A stretch of 64,000 nt of DNA from Salinactinospora qingdaonensis (GTDB lineage Bacteria; Actinomycetota; Actinomycetes; Streptosporangiales; Streptosporangiaceae). Location of the stretch: assembly GCF_039539445.1 (NCBI RefSeq), contig NZ_BAABDD010000006.1, positions 1 through 64,000 of the forward strand, written 5' to 3'. The notes below the pieces were generated by a model. It was given only the letters and a program-made list of their open reading frames with translations. It ran no database searches and had not been told where the DNA came from. Numbering within the stretch: position 1 is the stretch's first letter; each line of letters begins with the position of its first letter. This document shows, in pieces, positions 8,889 through 17,196 of the stretch. The translations under genes and the position numbers were made by a program.

Positions 8889-9802
8889 CGCAGTACCACC
8901 TCGGTGTTCGTCTCGGCCCGTTGTCGGGCGAGCAGCTCGCCGACCCGCGCGGCGGCTGCCGTCATGATGTCGAGATTGCCGGCCCATTCGGGCAGATAGT
9001 CGCCGTTACCTCGCACTTCCAGGAACACCGCGACGCGGGCGTGGCCGTTCCACCCGTCGTGGGCGGCGTCGTACTGCGGTTCGGCACGCAGCGTGTAGCC
9101 GGGCACGTACTCCTGGACCCGCCGCACCATGTGGTGGATGGACTCCGAGACCGCGTCGCGGTCGGCGTCGTCGGGGATGGCGCAAAACACCGTGTCGCGC
9201 ATGATCATCGGGGGTGTGACCGGGTTGAGGATGATCACCGCCTTGCCGGTGTCGGCGCCGCCGACCCGCTCGATCGCCGCGGCCGTGGTCTCGGTGAACT
9301 CGTCGATGTTGGCGCGGGTGCCCGGCCCCGCCGACCGGGAGGCGATCGAGGCCACGATCTCGGCGTAAGGCACCGGCACGACCTGCGACACCGCGTGCAC
9401 GATCGGGATGGTGGCCTGGCCGCCGCAGGTGATCATGTTGAGGTTGGGGGCCGTGGCGTGCTCGTCCAGGTTCACCGGCGGGCACACGAACGGGCCGGTG
9501 GCCGCCGGGGTGAGGTCGACCGCCTGGACGCCGGCCTGAGCGTAGCGCGGCGCGTTGGCCAGGTGGGCTTTCGCCGAGGTGGCCTCCAGCACGATGTCGG
9601 GCACGTCGTCGCGATTGAGCAGCCAGTCCACCCCGCCGGCCGAGGCCCTCACGCCCATGTCGCGGGCGCGGGCGAGCCCGTCGGAATCGGGGTCGACCCC
9701 GATCATGTAGCGCACGTCGAGCACGTCGCTGTGGCGCAGCTTGGCCAGCAAGTCGGTGCCGATGTTGCCGGGACCGACGATCGCAGCGGTCACCGTGGTC
9801 AT
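8885..9802 (-). CDS. mhpF: Acetaldehyde dehydrogenase (acetylating)
   Basis: A 305-residue DmpF/BphJ/MhpF enzyme. It has the NAD-binding motif IVGPGNIGTDLL at the N-terminus, the catalytic Cys126 in NMITCGGQAT and the dimerisation/C-terminal domain of normal length. Reaction: acetaldehyde + NAD+ + CoA to acetyl-CoA, with the aldehyde received directly from the aldolase encoded by the next gene. It overlaps its neighbours by 4 nt at both ends, so all three genes are translationally coupled. It is expected to respond to the divergent IclR regulator. Confidence 0.94.
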   Translation of the reverse strand: MTTVTAAIVGPGNIGTDLLAKLRHSDVLDVRYMIGVDPDSDGLARARDMGVRASAGGVDWLLNRDDVPDIVLEATSAKAHLANAPRYAQAGVQAVDLTPAATGPFVCPPVNLDEHATAPNLNMITCGGQATIPIVHAVSQVVPVPYAEIVASIASRSAGPGTRANIDEFTETTAAAIERVGGADTGKAVIILNPVTPPMIMRDTVFCAIPDDADRDAVSESIHHMVRRVQEYVPGYTLRAEPQYDAAHDGWNGHARVAVFLEVRGNGDYLPEWAGNLDIMTAAAARVGELLARQRAETNTEVVLR

Positions 9803-10602
9803 ACCGTTTCCCCTTCCGCGTGGGCGAACACCGCCGTCACATCACCGACGTCGTCGAAGTCGGCGCTGACCCGGTCGCCGGGGGCGACGGCCACCGCCGC
9901 GGTGACCGAGCCAGGCAGCACCACGTGCCCTTCCTCCAAGGTCACGCCCAACTCGCCGAGGGTGTTGGCCAGCCACACCAGGGCATTGAGCGGGGTGCCC
10001 AGCACCGCGCCCCCCACACCCGCGCCCACGTCGGCGCCGTTGCGCCGCAGCGTCGCCGCGATCCGGCGCAGGTCCACCGCCGACAGCGGCACGGGGCGAC
10101 TGCCCAGCACCACGCCGCCACACGAGGCGTTGTCGGCGACGGTGTCGATCAGCGAGATTCGCCAGTCGCGCACCCGCGAGTCGATGATCTCCAGCGCGGG
10201 CAGCACGAAGTCGACCGCGGCGGCGGCTTCGGCGGCCGTGATCCCCGGCCCGGCCAGCGGACGCTTGAGCACGAAGGCGATCTCGGGCTCGACGCGGGGC
10301 TGTAGGAAAGCGCCGGTGGCGATGGGCAGGTGTTCGAGGTGGAACATGGCGTCGAGGAGGTGACCGTAGTCGGGCTGGTCAACGCCCAACTGGGCACGCA
10401 TCGCCGCCGAGGTCAACCCCACCTTGTGCCCTTTCACTCGGGCACCGGCGCCGCGCCAGCGCTGCACCTGTAGCACCTGGACACGGTAAGCGTCGTGCAA
10501 CGTCAGTTCGGGGAGCCGCTCGCTGAGCGGCTCCACCGGCACCCCGGAGGTGTAAGCGGCGGCGAGTTCCTCGGCCGCCGTGTGGAGGACGGCGTCTTCC
10601 AT
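9799..10602 (-). CDS. mhpD: 2-keto-4-pentenoate hydratase
   Basis: A 267-residue member of the fumarylacetoacetate-hydrolase-like hydratase family. KGHKVGLTSAAMRAQLGV carries conserved Lys residues, and VEPEIAFVLKRPL holds the E-x-E metal-binding pair. DNASCGGVVLG is a family block. It adds water to 2-hydroxypenta-2,4-dienoate to give the aldolase substrate. First gene of the hydratase-dehydrogenase-aldolase operon. ATG 10602 is preferred; GTG 10614 is in frame 12 nt upstream. The gap to the divergent IclR gene is 124 bp. No ring-cleavage dioxygenase or C-C hydrolase is found nearby. Confidence 0.92.
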   Translation of the reverse strand: MEDAVLHTAAEELAAAYTSGVPVEPLSERLPELTLHDAYRVQVLQVQRWRGAGARVKGHKVGLTSAAMRAQLGVDQPDYGHLLDAMFHLEHLPIATGAFLQPRVEPEIAFVLKRPLAGPGITAAEAAAAVDFVLPALEIIDSRVRDWRISLIDTVADNASCGGVVLGSRPVPLSAVDLRRIAATLRRNGADVGAGVGGAVLGTPLNALVWLANTLGELGVTLEEGHVVLPGSVTAAVAVAPGDRVSADFDDVGDVTAVFAHAEGETV

Positions 10603-10726
10603 CGGGCGTCTCACTTTTCCGTCAGTTCAGCGTCCGGACCACCGTGCGCGGCCATCCCATCGTCGGCCTCGCGGGTCCGGCGTCACTGCCTCGACAATCA
10701 CGCCCGGACAGCGCAGGATGCAAGGT

Positions 10727-11521
10727 ATGCGTGCCGGTGAATGGAACGATCCGAGAAACGCTTCCGCAGCTCAGGACAGTGCCGCCCCCTCGGTGATCGC
10801 CCGTTCCAGTGCCCTGTTGGGCGCGTTCGGTCCCGGCGACCACACCTTGGGCGTCTCCGAGCTGGCCCGGCGTACCGGCCTGGCCAAGTCGACCGTGCAC
10901 CGGCTGGCGCGCGAGCTCACCGCGCACGGCCTGTTGGAGCGCGACGGCGGCGGGCTACGGTTGGGGCTGCGCCTGTTCGAGCTGGGCCAACTGGTGCGGC
11001 GCCGCCAGAGTCTGCGCGAGGCGGCCTGGCCGTTCATGACCGACCTGTGTACCGCCACCGGCGCCACCGCGCAGTTGGCCGTGCTCGACGGCACCGAGGT
11101 GGTGTACCTGGAGATCCTTGTCGGCAGCGACGCGCCCGACCTGCCCTCGCGGGTGGGCGGCCGGCTGCCCGCCCACGCCACGGCCGTGGGCAAGGCGATC
11201 CTGGCCTTCTCCCCTGCCGTCGCGGTGGACGAGGTGCTGCGCGGCGGGCTGGTGCGGCTCAGTTCCCGCACGATCGTCACGCCGGGGCGACTCCGCCGCG
11301 AGCTGGCCACGATCCGCGAGGCGGGCATGGCCTACGACCGCGAGGAGTCGGGGTTGGGGATCGTGTGCGCGGCCGTGCCCGTGATCGGCCCCGAGGGCAC
11401 GGCCGTAGCCGCCCTGTCGGTGTCGGGCTGGAGCGGGCGGCTGCGCCTGCCGCGCATCGCCGCCGCCGTGCACACCGCCGGCCTGGCCCTGTCGCGCAGC
11501 CACGCTGCCGGCCCCGGGTGA
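10727..11521 (+). CDS. IclR family transcriptional regulator
   Basis: A 264-residue regulator. The winged-helix N-terminal domain (LGVSELARRTGLAKSTVHRL, residues ~40-60, helix-turn-helix) is followed by an IclR effector domain (VGGRLPAHATAVGKAILA, and GIVCAAVPVIGPEG near the end). It is divergent from the mhpDFE-type operon with a 124-bp shared promoter region, so it probably controls that operon in response to an aromatic or oxoacid intermediate. I chose ATG 10727 (AGGA 9 nt upstream); ATG 10718 is the in-frame alternative. A bidirectional terminator follows. Confidence 0.92.
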   Translation: MRAGEWNDPRNASAAQDSAAPSVIARSSALLGAFGPGDHTLGVSELARRTGLAKSTVHRLARELTAHGLLERDGGGLRLGLRLFELGQLVRRRQSLREAAWPFMTDLCTATGATAQLAVLDGTEVVYLEILVGSDAPDLPSRVGGRLPAHATAVGKAILAFSPAVAVDEVLRGGLVRLSSRTIVTPGRLRRELATIREAGMAYDREESGLGIVCAAVPVIGPEGTAVAALSVSGWSGRLRLPRIAAAVHTAGLALSRSHAAGPG

Positions 11522-11603
11522 CCCCGGCGGGGGCAAGGGCGCCGGCCGCCGATTGTCCGAATTGTCGCCACGAAGAATCCGACGGAAGAAAAGCCGTCCA
11601 GAA

Positions 11604-11637
11604 TAGGGGAGGAGAGCGTACCCGCTCTCCTCCCCTA
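11604..11637. terminator. Bidirectional terminator between convergent genes
   Basis: Perfect 15-bp stem (11604-11618 with 11623-11637) with a TACC loop. It lies between the convergent IclR (plus) and LPMO (minus) genes and is positioned to stop both. Confidence 0.85.
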
Positions 11638-11769
11638 AAGTTCTTCGCGTGAGACTACACCGGCGGGGCTTGGTCGGCGCTTCCCGGTGTTCCCCACGAC
11701 GGTTTCCGCTGAATTCTCACCCCGAGAATCCGCGAACAAAACCGCGGAACCGCCGGGACGGATGCCGTT

Positions 11770-12294
11770 CTAGGCAGCGCCGATGTTGACGTCGATGCAG
11801 GCGTAGAAGGCGTTTGCGGTGTCGGCGATGTTCCACACGGCCAGAATCGTGTGCCGACCGTTGTAGCCGCTGAGATTTACGTTGTGGGTGAGCGTGGCGG
11901 GCGGCTGGGCGCCTCCGTAGTCGACCTGGGCGAGCAGGTCGTCGCCGATGAAGTACTGCCAGTTCGCGGTGGCGTGCATGGCGGTGTTGGTCCAGGTGAG
12001 ATCCAGCGAGTGGCCCACCGGAGTGACCTGCCAGTCCTTAGAGTCGTCGTCGAGCTCGGCGAACCGGGCATTGCCGCCGTGGCAACTGGTCAGCCCCTTG
12101 GGGCCCTCCACGCTCTGCGGCTCCCACTTGATGCCGCCGCACTCGACGACGCCGGCCGCGCACTGGGCCTGGCGGCTGGGCGGGGAGGAGACGTAGCCGT
12201 GGGCGCTGGCCGTGGCGGCGGGCAGCAGGGCGAATACGAGCGGGGTGGCCGCGGCGACGGCGGCGAGGGAGCGAAGCTTGGGTCTGAGTCGCAT
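11770..12294 (-). CDS. AA10 lytic polysaccharide monooxygenase
   Basis: A 174-residue precursor and 143-residue mature single-domain enzyme. The signal peptide ends TASA|HGYVSSPPSRQ, so His32 becomes the N-terminal residue of the copper histidine brace. His107 in NTAMHATANW is the second ligand. Four Cys are visible in the mature part, enough for two disulfides. The family (CBM33/AA10) oxidatively cleaves chitin or cellulose. The single-domain form without a CBM leaves the substrate open, but the CelR-like site upstream points to cellulose. ATG 12294 was chosen (AAGGG upstream and the correct signal start). Secreted, monocistronic. Confidence 0.93.
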   Translation of the reverse strand: MRLRPKLRSLAAVAAATPLVFALLPAATASAHGYVSSPPSRQAQCAAGVVECGGIKWEPQSVEGPKGLTSCHGGNARFAELDDDSKDWQVTPVGHSLDLTWTNTAMHATANWQYFIGDDLLAQVDYGGAQPPATLTHNVNLSGYNGRHTILAVWNIADTANAFYACIDVNIGAA

Positions 12295-12387
12295 AACGGT
12301 GCCCTTCTGGTGGAGCGATCCCGCGCCCGAAGACACGCGACGGACAGCCGGCCGGCACGGGATCGCGACTCGGGAGGAGACGGGGAA

Positions 12388-12399
12388 AGGAGCGCTCCT
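12388..12399. promoter_or_regulatory. CelR-like operator upstream of the LPMO gene
   Basis: AGGAGCGCTCCT is a perfect 12-bp palindrome sharing the central GGAGCGCTCC of the CelR operator found exactly at 1140-1153. It lies 94 bp upstream of the LPMO start. The outer bases differ from the consensus, so weaker binding is expected. Confidence 0.55.
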
Positions 12400-12809
12400 G
12401 GGCGGCGAAACCGCCCGAGCCGCACCGGGAAATCACACGTCGATTCGTCGTGGCCACGATAAACGAATTCCGGACAACGGCTCGTTCTCTTCGGCGGCGG
12501 ACGGCGCTGTCCACAAAATACCGGCGCCCGGGAAGCCGGTATTCGGTTCCACCGATCAGTTGCGACGCTAAACAAACGCCAATACCCCGTCAAGGGTACG
12601 CAAGAGCTGAAACGCCCGGGAACTCGATCTTCAGAATGGCTTCGTCACGGAGAAACAAAACGACAGAACCGTCCCGGTATTGTCGTCGAGAAATCAGTGT
12701 CTCTCGCGGACCTGCCGCAGCGGCGCGAGGGGGCACCGGCGGTCTAGCCGACAGGTGTCCCCGCCCCGCGGCGCGCCCCTCTCCCGGCACGCGCGAGAGG
12801 TAAGCACAC

Positions 12810-12827
12810 TGTGACCCCAGGGTCACA
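12810..12827. promoter_or_regulatory. Perfect 18-bp palindrome, possible operator
   Basis: TGTGACCC-CA-GGGTCACA has 8-bp arms and a 2-bp centre. It sits in the 694-bp gap at 12295-12988, which has no convincing gene. It could be a regulator-binding site for an unrecognised promoter; the owner is unknown. Confidence 0.35.
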
Positions 12828-12936
12828 CCACGCACTATGGCCGAGGAGCACGACGGCTGCCGAGACACGAGCGGCGGCGCCGATCGCGCCCGGGTCGTGC
12901 CCGGCAGCCGTCTCCTCCCTGTCCTGCCCCGCTCGG

Positions 12937-12979
12937 CCCGCCACGCCCGACAGCGGCGCAGCGGACCGGGCGTGGCGGG
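12937..12979 (-). terminator. Stem-loop terminator after the MBL-fold gene
   Basis: Perfect 13-bp stem (12937-12949 with 12967-12979), 17-nt loop, beginning 10 nt after the stop of the minus-strand MBL gene. Confidence 0.8.
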
Positions 12980-12988
12980 ACTGTGGCC

Positions 12989-13684
12989 TCAAGAGGCGCT
13001 GTGGGAGCCGAAGCGACGCCGCACCGACCGCGCGGAGGCGGGCATGCCGTGGCCGAACAGCAGCCGGCTCGGCCCGGAGGCCAGCACCGTCTGGACGCTG
13101 CGCCGGATCTGGGCGGTGTCCTCGGCGAAGAACGGCCAGTCGGGCCGGTCGCGGCGGATCATGCTGCCGGCGAGCAAGTCACCGACCAGGGCGTCACCGC
13201 TGAGCCGGTCCAGCAGCGTGACCGAGCCGGTGGTGTGGCCGGGCGTGTGCAGCACCCGCAGCGGCACCCCGTACTCCTCCAGGTCGACGCCCTCCTCCAA
13301 GACGAGGTCGGGCTTCACGGCCGGAAAGGTCGGGCTGAGCATACGGCGCAGCACGTAGCCGAAGGGACGGATCACGTCGTGGAAGATGCTGGTGCCGGTG
13401 GTGGCCCACTCCACCTCGTTGGCGTGCACCGCCACCGGCACGTCGAGGCGACGGCTCAGCTCGGCGGCCCCGCCGGCGTGGTCGGGGTGACAGTGGGTCA
13501 GCACGATCAGGGACACGTCGCTGGGGCTAATCCCGGCACCGGAAAGCCGCCGCAGCAGCCGCTCTTCCTGGCCGGCGGGTCCGGCGTCGACGAGGATCGT
13601 ACGCCGGCCCCGCACCGCGTAGGCGGTGGACTGCATCAGGTTGACCGACAGGGTGGCGCCAGGGGTGGGCTCGTTCCCGCTCAT
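12989..13684 (-). CDS. MBL-fold metallo-hydrolase
   Basis: A 231-residue metallo-beta-lactamase-fold protein. LTHCHPDHAGG (His64, His66, Asp68, His69) is the first zinc motif. HTPGHTTGS gives the next His ligand, VGDLLAG the bridging Asp, and FGHG the final His. This is the glyoxalase-II/lactonase-like subgroup of hydrolases. It overlaps the monooxygenase gene by 4 nt (ATGA), so it is the second gene of a two-gene operon and probably hydrolyses a thioester, ester or lactone made by that enzyme. Substrate unknown. A strong stem-loop follows. Confidence 0.88.
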   Translation of the reverse strand: MSGNEPTPGATLSVNLMQSTAYAVRGRRTILVDAGPAGQEERLLRRLSGAGISPSDVSLIVLTHCHPDHAGGAAELSRRLDVPVAVHANEVEWATTGTSIFHDVIRPFGYVLRRMLSPTFPAVKPDLVLEEGVDLEEYGVPLRVLHTPGHTTGSVTLLDRLSGDALVGDLLAGSMIRRDRPDWPFFAEDTAQIRRSVQTVLASGPSRLLFGHGMPASARSVRRRFGSHSAS

Positions 13685-15348
13685 CGCCGCCTCCCCTCGG
13701 TCGCGGAGGCCGACGCCTCGTGGGCGCCGTGGTAGGCGCCGGTCTCGGCGGTGAACATCATCGCCAGTTGCTCCCTAATGCGTTCGACGGCGGGCGGCCC
13801 CACGTAGCACAAGTGGCGGTCGGGCCGAACCAGGTAAGCGGTGGGGTGGGGTCCGTACAGCTCGTCGGCCTCGCGGCCCCGGTCCAACACCACGGGGATG
13901 TCCTCAGGGGCGGTGGTCGACATCTTCCAGTCGGTGGTCAGCACCTGCATGGCGAGAGTGTTGGGGTGGCTGGTGCGCAGCGCGTCGAGCATCTGGCGCG
14001 CCGAGGACAGCAGCGCCCCCACGTTGCCCTGTCCGGTGAGCAGCAGGGCGGGACGGTCGGAAGGCAGGAGATCGTGCAGCCGCCGGTTGTGGTTGGCGAC
14101 CCCGTCGAACAGCGAATAATCGGGCAGCCGGTCGCCGCCGCGCAGCTTACGGACCCGGCCGGTGACCGTCGAGGTGTTGCGGTAGCTGTGGGCGACCTGC
14201 GACAGCCGCCGCGCCATCTGGCGCAGCGCGGCCGGGGACGATTGCAACACGCCCATGACCGCGTCGCGCAGGTGGCGGCGCGGGTCCCCGCGCAGCAGCA
14301 TGGCCTGGGCTCCCAGGTGGGTGAAGGACACGACCTGCTTGCCCACCCGGTGGCGCTCCTCCTCGTAGGTGTCGAGCAGGTCGACCGGGGCGCGCCCGTT
14401 GGCCACGGCAGCGAGCTTCCAGCCGAGGTTCATCGCGTCGCCCACCCCGAGGTTGAGGCCCTGCCCCCCGAAGGGGGTGTGGACGTGGGCGGCGTCGCCG
14501 ACGAGGAACGCCCGGCCCTTGCGGTAGGAGGTGGCCTGCCGGTGGGCGAGGTTGAACGTCCAGAACTGGTCGACCGAGTGGATGGTGCCCTCGATGCCGG
14601 TGCGGGCCATGGCACGCTGGGCGTCCTCGATGTCGGGCTCGACCAGCTCGCCGTTGGCGTCGCGGTTCTGGGTGTAGGCCAGCCGGTAGCGCCGGTCGCC
14701 AGGCAGCGGGAAGACCCCGTAGATCCCGTCGGAGTCGCTGGAGAAGGTCATCTCGTTGCGCGGCAGCGGCCAGTCGACGACCCCATCGCACAGCACCCAG
14801 TCGTCGGCGTAGGCGTCGCCGACGAAGTCCAGCCCGAGCAGGGAACGTATGGTGCTGTGAGCGCCGTCGCAGCCCACGAGCCAGTCGGCGTGGATGGTGT
14901 CGGTGCTGTCGTCGGGCAGGGTGACGGTGGCGGCGACCCCGTCGCCGGTCTGTTTGATGCCGGTGCAGGTGACCCCGCGCTCCAGCTCCACACCGACGTC
15001 GGTGAGGTGGTCGATGAGGATGTGTTCGGTGCGGGCCTGCGGAATGTCGATCATGTAGGGGTAGGCGGCGTCGCCGAGTGTGCGGAAGTCCACAGTGACA
15101 CGGTCGCGGTGGCCGGTGCGCAGGTCGAGGATGTCGACCCGCTGGCCTTCGGCGACGATGCGGTCGACCACGCCGAGGTCGCGGAAGTACTCCAGCGTGC
15201 GGGAGTGCAGTGCCGCGGACTTGGTCAGCTCCAGCACCTGGGCGTGCTTGTCGATGATGCGGCACGCCACTCCTAACCGGTGGAGCTGGGCGGCCAGAGC
15301 GAGCCCGGTGGGGCCGGCCCCGACGATCAACACCTGGGTGCGCTGCAT
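13681..15348 (-). CDS. FAD-dependent aromatic monooxygenase (MhpA/PheA-like group A)
   Basis: A 555-residue flavoprotein hydroxylase. VLIVGAGPTGLALAAQL at residue 5 is the FAD Rossmann motif. LVGCDGAHSTIRSLLG is the D-G motif contacting FAD and NAD(P)H. FLVGDAAHVHTPFGGQGLNL is the second FAD motif. The C-terminal ~150 residues are the thioredoxin-like dimerisation domain of phenol-hydroxylase-type enzymes (PTAYLVRPDRHLCYVG). ATG 15348 has AAGGAGG upstream; the longer frame to 15387 lacks one. It is divergent from the TetR gene with two operator palindromes between, so repression relieved by an aromatic ligand is likely. The substrate is not determined. Confidence 0.9.
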   Translation of the reverse strand: MQRTQVLIVGAGPTGLALAAQLHRLGVACRIIDKHAQVLELTKSAALHSRTLEYFRDLGVVDRIVAEGQRVDILDLRTGHRDRVTVDFRTLGDAAYPYMIDIPQARTEHILIDHLTDVGVELERGVTCTGIKQTGDGVAATVTLPDDSTDTIHADWLVGCDGAHSTIRSLLGLDFVGDAYADDWVLCDGVVDWPLPRNEMTFSSDSDGIYGVFPLPGDRRYRLAYTQNRDANGELVEPDIEDAQRAMARTGIEGTIHSVDQFWTFNLAHRQATSYRKGRAFLVGDAAHVHTPFGGQGLNLGVGDAMNLGWKLAAVANGRAPVDLLDTYEEERHRVGKQVVSFTHLGAQAMLLRGDPRRHLRDAVMGVLQSSPAALRQMARRLSQVAHSYRNTSTVTGRVRKLRGGDRLPDYSLFDGVANHNRRLHDLLPSDRPALLLTGQGNVGALLSSARQMLDALRTSHPNTLAMQVLTTDWKMSTTAPEDIPVVLDRGREADELYGPHPTAYLVRPDRHLCYVGPPAVERIREQLAMMFTAETGAYHGAHEASASATEGRRR

Positions 15349-15395
15349 GGTGAGTGCGCCTCCTTCAGGTCGGTACGACGACCTCAAAGTAAATC

Positions 15396-15407
15396 GAATG
15401 ATCGTTC
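15396..15407. promoter_or_regulatory. TetR-type operator, copy 1 (monooxygenase side)
   Basis: GAATGATCGTTC has the pattern GAAYGANCGTTC in 5-2-5 symmetry. It is 48 bp upstream of the monooxygenase start, in the TetR-monooxygenase divergent region, and matches copy 2 at 10 of 12 positions. Confidence 0.65.
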
Positions 15408-15442
15408 TTTTTAAGAGTGACTCACCGACGGTGATTAGTCAA

Positions 15443-15454
15443 GAACGAGCGTTC
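15443..15454. promoter_or_regulatory. TetR-type operator, copy 2 (TetR side)
   Basis: GAACGAGCGTTC, same GAAYGANCGTTC pattern as copy 1, centred 47 bp away and 16 bp upstream of the tetR start. It suggests autorepression plus control of the divergent operon. Confidence 0.7.
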
Positions 15455-15470
15455 GTTTTATTATGGTTTC

Positions 15471-16067
15471 GTGCCTAGAGTCACTGACGAGTACCTCGCC
15501 GCCCGCCGCGAACACATCCTCGCCGCGGCGGCCGTCCGGTTCTCCCGCGACGGCTTCCACCAGACCTCGATGCAAGACGTCATCGAGGAGGCCGACCTCT
15601 CACCCGGCGCGGTGTACCGGTACTTCCGCAGCAAAGACGACATCATCATGGCGATCTCGCTTCAGGCTACCGAGGCGGTGCAGACGGTGGTGCGCGAAGC
15701 GCTGGAGACCCACCGGCCCCTACCCGACCTCATGGCCGAACTACCCAGCGCCTTCGAGGAACTCGACCACGCCGAGGCGCGGATGCGGCTGGCCGTACAA
15801 GCCTGGGGCGAGGCGCTGCGCAACCCCAAACTGGCCGAAGCGATGCGCGAAGGCATCGAGGGGGTGCAGGCCGCGCTGCGCGACCGCGTGACGATGGGCC
15901 AGCGCGAGGGCGAAATCACCACCGACGTCTCCCCCGACGAGGCCGCCCACGCCCTGCTCAGCCTGATCCAAGGGTTCCTGCTGCAACACTCCTGGAACCC
16001 GCGACTGTCCGCCACGACCTACGGCCACGGCACCCGCGCCGTCGTCGCCGGCCTGCTGGCCCGCTGA
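15471..16067 (+). CDS. TetR/AcrR family transcriptional regulator
   Basis: A 198-residue repressor. The N-terminal HTH is typical: ILAAAAVRFSRDGFHQTSM then LSPGAVYRYFRSKDDII (residues ~17-62). An all-helical ligand/dimer domain follows and ends in HSWNPRLSATTYGHG. The start GTG 15471 has no SD. An AT-rich -10-like stretch is only 10-15 nt upstream (TTTTATTAT), so the transcript may be leaderless. It is divergent from the monooxygenase-MBL operon, with two palindromes of one pattern between them, so it almost certainly controls that operon. Confidence 0.92.
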   Translation: MPRVTDEYLAARREHILAAAAVRFSRDGFHQTSMQDVIEEADLSPGAVYRYFRSKDDIIMAISLQATEAVQTVVREALETHRPLPDLMAELPSAFEELDHAEARMRLAVQAWGEALRNPKLAEAMREGIEGVQAALRDRVTMGQREGEITTDVSPDEAAHALLSLIQGFLLQHSWNPRLSATTYGHGTRAVVAGLLAR

Positions 16068-16154
16068 CCCACCCGACCGGCCTTCCTAACCGAGCACGGC
16101 GGCAACGGCGCCGCCATAGGTGACTCCCTCTCCCACGTTGTCGTTGCCGTGCGG

Positions 16155-16247
16155 CTACGTGCTGTTTTTCGAACAGCCGGTGGTGGGGGTGCGTGGGAAT
16201 GTCCTTTCACCGCTCGTACCTCGATCGCTGCGCGATCTCGGCAGCCT
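16155..16247 (+). repeat. Dispersed palindromic repeat, copy 1
   Basis: Head TGTTTTTCGAACAG, then the core at 16211-16247 containing CTCGATCGCTGCGCGATC and CTCGGCAGCCT, which can fold through GATCGC/GCGATC. It is the left arm of the 600-bp inverted pair. Confidence 0.85.
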
Positions 16248-16658
16248 GAAGGCGGCGCTGTACGCCGGAGTGCGGGGTAGGCGACGGGGGGGTGATGGTG
16301 GGCGGGGCGGATGTGGTGTGAGTTCCGGATCGCTAGGGGAGGCGCGGGTAGCCGCCGTGGGATGGGGCCGGGAGGGGAGAGCTTTCATGATCATCACGAG
16401 TGTTGCTGTTTGGCGATTCTGGGCCGCGAGAATCGCCAAGCGGCGAGACCCGCGATGATCAGGATGAGACAAAAGGCAATACACCGGACATAGCACGCCC
16501 CAGCGAAGCGCCACGCATCCCCGATCGGCCTGCCCGACGGCGGAACGCACCTCCCCACACCGCGGAAGGCGCCACGAACCTGGCGAGCCCGCCCCCGCGC
16601 GACCGCCACTCGCCACCCCGCCTCCCCCCAACACACAACACCGCCCCGGTGCCACCCC

Positions 16659-16754
16659 AGGCTGCCGAGATCGTACAGCGATCGAGGTACGAGCGGCACA
16701 GAAACATCCCCACCACGCCCGCCCACCACCGGCCGTTCGAAAAACAGCACGTAG
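16659..16754 (-). repeat. Dispersed palindromic repeat, copy 2
   Basis: Inverted partner of copy 1. The core is at 16659-16695 with one change in the loop/stem (GCTGTACGATC), and the head TGTTTTTCGAACGG is at the far end. Confidence 0.85.
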
Positions 16755-17196
16755 AGCTGCCCGTCCTTGCCAGCCGCAGGAACATCGCCCACGCTCCGAA
16801 CGCAAACGCGAGGTGACCATCCTCGCGGTGCTGCGCATCACGGACGAGGGCACGCCCCGGAGTCTGCGCGACCTCGACGCGGTTGCCCGAACCACTCCGG
16901 CACGACGCGCCTCCGTTACCGCTGCCACCAGCCACGTTGCCGAGTAGCGCGGGCGAGCTCCACGAGCGCGTCCCTGTTTTCGGCGCGCCCCCGTAGTGCT
17001 CAAGCAGGAGCGGGGCCGTCCCGGGCTCCACCTTGACCTCGGCATGCTCGAAGCCATACGACTACCGCCGTTTGACTACTAAGAGTCACTGAGTGACATA
17101 CGATACGCCGTAGACGCGAAAGCGGCCCCGCCCCAGGTGTGGCACCACCCGGGCAGGGCCTTAACCTCCGACCTGGTAAGGGCAGGTGAAGGCTCG

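Larger units (their letters stand above)
16155..16754. mobile_element. 600-bp non-coding element with ~95-bp inverted ends (MITE-like)
   Basis: The 1.1-kb gap at 16068-17196 holds no supported gene. Instead, 16155-16247 (plus) and 16659-16754 (minus) are inverted copies of one repeat, both opening with CTACGTGCTGTTTTTCGAAC. They flank a 411-bp interior with its own perfect 11-bp hairpin (16410-16420 with 16429-16439). Part of the interior (CATGATCATCACGAGTGT at 16386 and the later CATAGCAC segment) recurs beside the repeat copy at 58.6 kb. No transposase is present, and no target duplication could be defined by eye. The termini resemble a non-autonomous element or a paired REP-like structure. 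Confidence 0.55.

Noticed and set aside
12450..12803. 117-codon plus-strand frame in the LPMO-MBL gap
   Set aside because: No SD, Arg/Ser/Pro-rich, no recognisable fold.
13720..15276. 518-codon plus-strand frame
   Set aside because: Antisense shadow of the FAD monooxygenase; Val/Gly-rich low-information sequence without an SD.
16394..16792. Several small frames encoding LVPRSLRDLGSL or LDRCAISAA
   Set aside because: They recur only where the dispersed palindromic repeat lies, in different frames and strands, so the repeat and not a protein is conserved.
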